Shown here piece after piece: positions 10,097 to 14,467 of a stretch of 14,467 nt of DNA (position 1 is its first letter; the number at the start of each line of letters is the position of its first letter). Source of the DNA: Candidatus Competibacteraceae bacterium. GTDB taxonomy: Bacteria; Pseudomonadota; Gammaproteobacteria; Competibacterales; Competibacteraceae. Made by a program: the position numbers and the translations under genes. Under the pieces are notes generated by a model. It did no database searches. It saw nothing but the letters and a program-made list of their open reading frames with translations, and had not been told where the DNA came from. The stretch covers positions 1 to 14,467 of the forward strand of contig DPWB01000334.1 in the NCBI GenBank assembly GCA_003527885.1, read 5' to 3'.

Positions 10097-10244
10097 GAGC
10101 GTTTCCCGGCGGGCAGGGTTTGACGATTTTGAAAGAGAGGCCATGCTTTGACGGTGCGCGGCGGCCCGGATGCTTCGGGCGAGGCGAAGGGTAGGCCGCG
10201 CGAGAGCACTGCTGACAAGATTATCGCAACGAGAGGAGACCGTC

Positions 10245-11387
10245 ATGCCTTACCGTGGCCGTTCGAGCAGGTGGTGGTGCGGGTTGCTGGGTATTGCGCT
10301 GCTGTGGGCGTGGCTGCCGGGCGCTCAGGCGCGGGTGGCGCTGCGGGAGGTGGCGAGCGGTTTGAGCCAGCCGCTGGCGGTCACGCACGCCGGCGACGGC
10401 AGCGGGCGCCTGTTCGTTACCTTGCAGGAGGGGCGGGTGGTGATTTTCGACGGCCGGCAGCTATTGCCGAGGCCATTTTTGGATATTCGTGACCGGGTGG
10501 CGAGCGGCGGCGAGCGCGGGCTGCTCAGCGTGGCTTTTCATCCCGGCTTCGCCAGCAACCGGTGGTTTTTCGTCAACTATACCGATCTGGCGGGCAATAC
10601 CGTGGTTTCGCGGTTCCGCGCGGCCCGGCGGGCGCCGAACGTCGCGCTGGCGCGCGGCGAGCGGTTGGTGCTGAGCGTGGCGCAACCTTACGCCAATCAC
10701 AACGGCGGTCAGTTGCAGTTCGGGCCAGACGGTTTTCTTTACATCGGCACGGGCGACGGCGGCAGCGGCGGCGATCCCGAGAATCGGGCGCAGGATGGCG
10801 GGTCGCTGCTGGGCAAGCTGCTGCGGATCGATGTGAACCAACCACCCTACGGCATTCCCGCCAGCAATCCTTTTGCGAACCGGACCGACATCCGCCCGGA
10901 AATTTGGGCGGTGGGCCTGCGCAACCCGTGGCGGTTCAGCTTCGACCGGGCGACCGGGGATTTGTATATCGCCGATGTCGGTCAGGACCAGTGGGAGGAG
11001 GTCAACTTCCAGCCGGCCGCTGGCCCCGGCGGACTGAATTACGGCTGGCGACGGATGGAAGGGCGACATTGTTTCAATCCGCCCGGCGCTTGCGACGATG
11101 GCGCCCTGACGCCGCCGGTGCTGGAATACGATCATGGTTTGGGCGAGTCCGTCACCGGCGGTTACGTTTATCGCGGTTCGCAGGTGCCGGAGTTAGCGGG
11201 GCGCTACGTGTATGGCGATTTCATCAGCGGGCGGATTTGGGCGGCCCGGCCGGAAGGCGGCGCGTGGGTCAATGAGGAGGTGCTGGCCTCGTCGGTGCTG
11301 ATTTCCAGTTTCGGCGAGGATGAGGCCGGCGAGCTGTATCTGACCGATTATGCCGGCGGGCGGCTGCTGAAAATCGTTTCCGAATGA
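10245..11387 (+). CDS. PQQ-dependent sugar dehydrogenase-like protein (GSDH family, secreted)
   Basis: 380 residues. The family folds as a six-bladed propeller that oxidises aldoses with pyrroloquinoline quinone in the periplasm. A signal peptide is clear: basic start, hydrophobic core GLLGIALLWAWL, and likely cleavage after AQA (residue 29). Family motifs are NHNGGQLQFGPDG (151-163, with His152 the likely catalytic base by analogy), GLRNPWRFSFD (224-234), DLYIADVGQDQWEEVN (239-254) and NYGWRRMEG (265-273). Two cysteines (276, 283) could pair. ATG 10245 is preceded by GAGAGGAG six bases away, which excludes the longer open frame upstream. No PQQ synthesis genes are in the window. The related soluble aldose dehydrogenase (YliI/Asd type) is a better guide than the classical glucose enzyme. 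Confidence 0.92.
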   Translation: MPYRGRSSRWWCGLLGIALLWAWLPGAQARVALREVASGLSQPLAVTHAGDGSGRLFVTLQEGRVVIFDGRQLLPRPFLDIRDRVASGGERGLLSVAFHPGFASNRWFFVNYTDLAGNTVVSRFRAARRAPNVALARGERLVLSVAQPYANHNGGQLQFGPDGFLYIGTGDGGSGGDPENRAQDGGSLLGKLLRIDVNQPPYGIPASNPFANRTDIRPEIWAVGLRNPWRFSFDRATGDLYIADVGQDQWEEVNFQPAAGPGGLNYGWRRMEGRHCFNPPGACDDGALTPPVLEYDHGLGESVTGGYVYRGSQVPELAGRYVYGDFISGRIWAARPEGGAWVNEEVLASSVLISSFGEDEAGELYLTDYAGGRLLKIVSE

Positions 11388-11413
11388 GGGCGACACGGTT
11401 GGAAAAGGCCGGC

Positions 11414-11428
11414 GCGTGACGGTCACGC
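11414..11428. repeat. Perfect palindrome GCGTGAC-G-GTCACGC downstream of the sugar dehydrogenase
   Basis: Seven-base arms around one base, 26 bases after the stop codon. As RNA it could fold with a 5-base loop and is followed six bases later by TTTTT (11434-11438), so it might be a weak terminator for the dehydrogenase gene. It overlaps the start of the permease remnant. Confidence 0.35.
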
Positions 11429-11688
11429 TGATGGTTTTTCTTGTGGTTTATCCGGGGATGATTCTCGGCGGTCCGCCGTTCTTGCAGATCGGCCGGACCG
11501 GGCGCGTTGCTGGGGACCATCGCGCTGGTGGGCAGCATCGCCAATCTGATCGTGGCCGATGCGGCGGCGCGGCGCGGCGCGGCATCCGCATCGATTGGCG
11601 CACCCGCGGCCGCGCGGGCGTGCCGGTCACGCTGGCGACGCTGGCGTTGAGTGCTGGGTGTTTCGGGTGGCGGTTGGGAGGCGTTTGA
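11416..11688 (+). pseudogene. Collapsed remnant of an SLC13/ArsB-like anion permease gene
   Basis: The first frame gives VFLVVYPGMILGGPPFLQIGRTG, the usual N-terminal helix and following RTG of this permease family. One extra base later the next frame reads ALLGTIALVGSIANLIVADAAARRG, and after a further +2 or +5 shift in a GCGGC repeat the first frame returns with RGIRIDW and GVPVTLATLAL. In intact relatives, RTGxALLGAIAL is near the N-terminus, whereas GSxANLIVA and GVPVTLATL are near the C-terminus (recalled). So several hundred residues are gone and the two ends are fused at GTIAL/GSIAN. The 90-codon open frame is open only because the two shifts compensate. Function is lost. Family naming is from memory. 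Confidence 0.6.
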
Positions 11689-11732
11689 GACGGTGGCGCG
11701 GTGAGGCCGGCGGTTTGCCGGGCTTCAAAGCC

Positions 11733-11969
11733 TTAGATGGCGTAATTGGGTGGCGCGCCGGGAATTTCGATACTGGTGAGGGTATCGCCTTCGCATTGCG
11801 CGGCGACGGCTTTGCCGATCCAGTCGGCGCCGAAGAGTGTGGTCAGGCCCTCGGTGAGCGAACGGGCGTCGGCTTGCAGGTGGTGGCGCTGGTGGCCGGT
11901 ATCCAGGACCAGGGTAGCGAGGGCGCCGTTTTCGATCACGTCGGCGATGGTTCCGGCCAAGTATTTCAT
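11733..11969 (-). CDS. Small protein of unknown function
   Basis: 78 residues, beginning MKYLAGTIADVIENGALATL and ending PGAPPNYAI. ATG 11967-11969 has CAGGAG eight bases before it, a good ribosome site, which together with the ordinary codon pattern argues for a real gene. I do not recognise a family. It is not hydrophobic enough to be a membrane protein and has no signal peptide. The alternating pattern with VIENGALATLVLDTG and a late TLTSIEIP suggests a small mostly beta domain. It lies alone on the minus strand inside a block of decayed plus-strand genes, convergent with the permease remnant (44 bases between the ends). Confidence 0.65.
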   Translation of the reverse strand: MKYLAGTIADVIENGALATLVLDTGHQRHHLQADARSLTEGLTTLFGADWIGKAVAAQCEGDTLTSIEIPGAPPNYAI

Positions 11970-12053
11970 GGGGTGCGCTCCTGTGCGTCGGCGAAAAAGC
12001 ACATTTTACCGTTTCCAGCAACGTAAGTGTCAGTGGTGGACGGCACTCGCAGC

Positions 12054-12289
12054 ACCGTCGGGCCGACGGTAAAATCTCGATCAACAGCCCCCAGGCGTGG
12101 TGCTCTATGTGATGATCGGGCCGGAGGTGCAGACGCAGCGGGCGGTCGGACTGTCGCAATTCCCCACGTTGGCCGAGCTTTACGACGACCCCGCCCCGAT
12201 AGAAGGCCAATCCGGTCTTCGGGGAAATGAGGGAAATTCTGGCCGCGGCCATCCCTCGCCCCGCCGCCCATCCTTCAGGGAACGCCGCG
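12054..12289 (+). pseudogene. Remnant of a sugar ABC transporter substrate-binding protein gene
   Basis: Three pieces in shifting frames match the intact binding protein at 12605-13885. DGKISINSPQA (12065-12097) matches residues 216-226 (DGKITINNPQA). The next frame, from 12097, reads LYVMIGPEVQTQRAV and PTLAELYDDP, matching residues 324-352 (LVMYLTSAEEQKRRAV, PTIESLYKD). From 12203 a third frame reads KANPVFGEMREILAAAIPRP, matching the PFMGELYDTFVNAVARP stretch (361-377). About 97 residues between the first two pieces are deleted, and the 5' half and the very 3' end are missing. It is a dead relative of the downstream gene, not a part of it. The left limit is approximate. Confidence 0.7.
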
Positions 12290-12396
12290 ATGAACCGGGC
12301 TTGGTGTGAGGAAAGCGTCGCCTATCAGATTTATCCCGCAGTTTTTGCGACGGCGACGGCGACGGCGACGGGATCGGCGATCCGCTGTTGGAGTAA
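12290..12396 (+). pseudogene. N-terminal remnant of a GH13 alpha-glucosidase gene
   Basis: ATG 12290 begins MNRAWCEESVAYQIYPAV, the usual start of GH13 oligo-alpha-glucosidases and trehalose-synthase-like enzymes (compare the family pattern W-W-K-E-A-V-x-Y-Q-I-Y-P). One base shift later the frame reads FCDGDGDGDGIGD, the family's Asp/Gly-rich calcium loop followed by GIGD, and then stops at TAA 12394-12396. The rest of the gene (about 500 codons) is absent. It is fused in frame to the tail of the binding-protein remnant. The frameshift sits just before a GACGGC hexamer repeat. Function lost; family assignment is strong for such a short piece because two consecutive signatures agree. Confidence 0.65.
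12349..12371 (+). repeat. GACGGC hexamer tandem repeat
   Basis: Nearly four copies of GACGGC, encoding Asp-Gly repeats in the GH13 frame. It expands what is normally a short D-x-N/D-G-D-G-I-G-D loop and lies at the frameshift of the GH13 remnant, so slippage is a plausible cause. Confidence 0.7.
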
Positions 12397-12604
12397 TGGC
12401 TTGGCAAGCCGGAAGCAACCCTATACGGGCGGATGAGAAGCGATGTTTTTGACCGGGCCCGCTGCGAAACCGCCGACGGGCGACCATACTCAATAACAGC
12501 ATTCGAATCGAGGAGTTAAACCGCCGCCATCAGGCTATTGAATTTCGGGAACCATTCGCGAGAGCCGTCTGTAACTAACCCGGACAACCACAGTGAGGAC
12601 GATC
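12397..12604. other. Leader region of the sugar ABC operon
   Basis: 208 bases between the GH13 remnant and the binding-protein gene. I see no recognisable protein, no clear sigma-70 pair and no good LacI-type palindrome, although a promoter for the downstream operon is expected here. GAGGA five bases before ATG 12605 is the ribosome site. Confidence 0.5.
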
Positions 12605-13885
12605 ATGAGAACCGCCAAACCCGTTAGATTCTTTGCTTCCGTGATGTTCGGCGCGGCCCTGTGCGCCGCCGGCGCGGTCAACGCCGCCAAGATTTCGATC
12701 TCCTGTGGCGCGGTCGGCCAGGAATACGAGTTCTGCAAGACCGGCAGCGAAGCGTGGGCCAAGAAAACCGGCAATGAAATCAATCTGGTCTCGACGCCTA
12801 ATTCCGCCACCGAACGGCTGGCTCTGTACCAGCAATTGCTGGCGGCGGGCGCGCCTGACATCGACGTGTTTCAGATCGACGTGGTATGGCCCGGCACGCT
12901 GGCCAACCATTTCATCGACCTCGCCCCGTTCGCCAAGGACGCGGTGAAGACCCATTTCGCCGCCAGCATTCAAAATAACACCGTCGACGGCAAGCTGGTC
13001 GCCATGCCCTGGTTCATCGACGCCGGCCTGCTCTATTACCGTAAGGATTTGCTGGAAAAACACGGCGCGAAACCGCCGCAAACCTGGCAGGAACTGACCG
13101 ATATCGCCAAGAAAATTCAGGACGCCGAACGGGCGGCGGGCAACGACAAGATGTGGGGCTTCGTCTGGCAGGGCCGGGCTTACGAGGGCCTGACCTGCAA
13201 CGCCCTGGAATGGGTGGCCAGTTACAACGGCGGCACCGTGGTCGATAAAGACGGCAAAATCACCATCAACAACCCGCAAGCCGTCGCCGCCCTCACCACC
13301 GCCGGCGGCTGGGTCAAGAACATCTCGCCCGAGGGCGTGCTGAACTATACCGAGGAAGAAGCGCGCGGCGTGTTCCAGTCCGGCAACGCCGTGTTCATGC
13401 GCAACTGGCCTTACGCCTGGTCGCTCGCTCAAGGGCCAGAAAGCGCCATCAAAGGCAAGATCGGCGTGAGCGCGCTGCCGAAAGGCGGCGCGGACGGGCG
13501 CAGCGCCGCCACCCTGGGCGGCTGGCAACTTTCCGTGTCCAAGTACTCGAAAAACAAGGAGCTGGCCGCCGATTTGGTGATGTACCTGACCAGCGCCGAG
13601 GAGCAGAAACGCCGCGCCGTCAAGGGCGCCTACAACCCGACCATCGAAAGCCTCTACAAGGATTCCGAAATCCTGGCCGCCGCGCCGTTCATGGGCGAGC
13701 TGTACGACACCTTCGTCAACGCGGTCGCGCGCCCGTCCACCGTCACCGGCGCCAAGTACAACCAAGTCAGCAACGAATTCTGGAATGCGGTCTACGCCGT
13801 GCTCTCCGGCAAGGCCAAGGCCGACGCCAGCTTGGCGCAATTGGAGGCATCGCTCAAGCGCATGAGTCGCGGCGGTAAGTGGTAA
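12605..13885 (+). CDS. Sugar ABC transporter substrate-binding protein (trehalose/maltose type)
   Basis: 426 residues. It captures a sugar in the periplasm and delivers it to a MalFG-type importer. The signal peptide is MRTAKPVRFFASVMFGAAL plus a short tail, with cleavage likely after AVNA (residue 27); the Cys in it is not in a lipobox. The mature N-terminus ISISCGAVGQEYEFC has two cysteines (34, 44) that may form a disulphide, and is followed by NSATERLALYQQLLA and DIDVFQIDVVWPGTLANHFIDL-like sequence typical of ThuE/trehalose-maltose binding proteins (recalled). MPWFIDAGLLYYR (134-146) and the C-terminal QKRRAV...NPTIESLY region are family hallmarks. GTG 12593 is an alternative start, but ATG 12605 has the ribosome site. 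The permease gene follows after 84 bases. Alpha-glucoside substrate is likely, but the exact sugar is unknown. Confidence 0.94.
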   Translation: MRTAKPVRFFASVMFGAALCAAGAVNAAKISISCGAVGQEYEFCKTGSEAWAKKTGNEINLVSTPNSATERLALYQQLLAAGAPDIDVFQIDVVWPGTLANHFIDLAPFAKDAVKTHFAASIQNNTVDGKLVAMPWFIDAGLLYYRKDLLEKHGAKPPQTWQELTDIAKKIQDAERAAGNDKMWGFVWQGRAYEGLTCNALEWVASYNGGTVVDKDGKITINNPQAVAALTTAGGWVKNISPEGVLNYTEEEARGVFQSGNAVFMRNWPYAWSLAQGPESAIKGKIGVSALPKGGADGRSAATLGGWQLSVSKYSKNKELAADLVMYLTSAEEQKRRAVKGAYNPTIESLYKDSEILAAAPFMGELYDTFVNAVARPSTVTGAKYNQVSNEFWNAVYAVLSGKAKADASLAQLEASLKRMSRGGKW

Positions 13886-13903
13886 ATATCCGGCATCGCG
13901 CCC

Positions 13904-13932
13904 GGCGGAGCGAGGCATCCGCGCGCTCCGCC
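13904..13932 (+). ncRNA. Intercistronic stem-loop between binding protein and permease genes
   Basis: GGCGGAGCG (13904-13912) and CGCTCCGCC (13924-13932) form a perfect 9-bp stem with an 11-base loop, 18 bases after the binding-protein stop. There is no T-run, so it is not a standard terminator. In sugar ABC operons such hairpins often stabilise the upstream mRNA and keep binding protein in excess over permease; that role here is inference. Confidence 0.55.
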
Positions 13933-13969
13933 GCCCGCTAACGTTCAAGCCGTTCACAAGGGGGTTCTC

Positions 13970-14467
13970 ATGGCGACCGCAGCAGCCGAACTCGGCGACC
14001 GCGCGGCCAGCGTGGCCAACATCGCGACTCCAGCGCAAAAATCCCAACTCACGCGCAGCCGCGTGCGGGCGGCGTGGCTGTTTCTGACCCCGATGCTGAT
14101 CCTGCTGGTGATGGTGGCTGGCTGGCCGCTGTTTCGCACCATCTGGTTCAGCTTCACCGACGCCAATCTGTCGGATTTGAGCAACGCTAAATTCATCGGC
14201 TTCGAAAACTATCTCGCTTACAACGACGGCGAGTGGTACGGCGTGCTGGCCGATGGCGAGTGGTGGAACGCCGTTTGGAACACGCTGAAGTTTTCGGTGG
14301 TTTCCGTCACCCTGGAAACCATTCTGGGGATGGTGGTCGCCCTGGTGCTCAACGCCTCGTTTCCGGGCCGCAGCTTGGTGCGGGCGGCGGTGCTGATCCC
14401 CTGGGCGATCCCGACCATCGTCTCGGCCAAGATGTGGGGTTGGATGATGCACGACCAGTTCGGCATC
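13970..14467 (+). CDS. Sugar ABC transporter permease, MalF/UgpA type, 3' part cut by the window edge
   Basis: The first 166 codons are seen, open to the right edge. The permease forms half of the inner-membrane channel for the sugar bound by the preceding protein. After a polar N-terminal tail (about 1-33) come a first membrane helix (AAWLFLTPMLILLVMVAGWP, about 35-54), TIWFSFTD, the periplasmic loop with FIGFENYL, then NTLKFSVVSVTLETILGMVVALVLN-like sequence opening the permease domain and IPWAIPTIVSAKMWGWM. These are standard MalF/ThuF landmarks. ATG 13970 has AAGGGGG five bases upstream. The EAA loop and the partner permease and ATPase genes lie beyond the window. Confidence 0.94.
   Translation, partial: MATAAAELGDRAASVANIATPAQKSQLTRSRVRAAWLFLTPMLILLVMVAGWPLFRTIWFSFTDANLSDLSNAKFIGFENYLAYNDGEWYGVLADGEWWNAVWNTLKFSVVSVTLETILGMVVALVLNASFPGRSLVRAAVLIPWAIPTIVSAKMWGWMMHDQFGI

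Noticed and set aside
12054..12070. Perfect palindrome ACCGTCGG-G-CCGACGGT as an operator for the downstream sugar operon
   Set aside because: It is over 500 bases from the intact gene and lies inside the binding-protein remnant, where its bases are explained by the decayed coding sequence. It also lacks the even-centred CG of LacI-type sites.
12097..12309. A 70-codon small protein gene
   Set aside because: Its sequence aligns with the C-terminal part of a sugar-binding protein and turns to unrelated residues after the frame break, so it is a pseudogene piece.
12575..14452. Minus-strand open frame of 625 codons opposite the sugar ABC genes
   Set aside because: The opposite strand encodes a binding protein and permease with full motifs and ribosome sites; this frame is its shadow.

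Overview
The window is GC-rich proteobacterial DNA. A beta- or gammaproteobacterium is likely, because the fructose phosphotransferase operon has the fused FruB (EIIA-HPr-EI)/FruK/FruA layout seen in pseudomonads and xanthomonads, and because AzlCD and a PQQ-type sugar dehydrogenase are present. I cannot name the genus from sequence alone. Most genes are very GC-rich; positions 1-1167 are visibly less so.

Layout. (1) 1-1167, minus strand: 5' part of a family 1 glycoside hydrolase gene that runs off the left edge. It resembles the phospho-beta-glucosidase branch found mainly in Bacillota and is probably acquired. (2) 6722-1273, minus strand: a complete fruBKA operon with promoter, an embedded perfect LacI/FruR-type operator, an ATGA-coupled fruB/fruK junction and an intrinsic terminator after fruA. 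PEP phosphate would pass through EI, HPr and EIIA of FruB to FruA, which imports fructose as fructose-1-phosphate; FruK makes fructose-1,6-bisphosphate. (3) 10096-6951, minus strand: alpha/beta hydrolase, serine beta-lactamase-like hydrolase, azlC and azlD. The last three are tightly packed. (4) 10245-11387, plus strand: a secreted PQQ-dependent sugar dehydrogenase-like protein, divergent from the alpha/beta hydrolase. (5) 11388-12604: decayed DNA. It holds a collapsed SLC13/ArsB-like permease remnant, one intact small ORF of unknown function on the minus strand, then remnants of a sugar-binding protein gene and of a GH13 alpha-glucosidase gene. (6) 12605-14467, plus strand: an intact sugar (trehalose/maltose-type) ABC binding protein and the start of its MalF-type permease, cut by the right edge.

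The common theme is carbohydrate uptake and breakdown: fructose PTS, (phospho-)beta-glucosidase, alpha-glucoside-type ABC importer and periplasmic aldose oxidation. The most informative unusual points are the relic of a second alpha-glucoside locus directly upstream of the intact transporter, and a FruA whose two IIB domains both keep the phosphorylatable cysteine. I found no CRISPR array, tRNA, rRNA, insertion sequence or clearly novel defence-like system.
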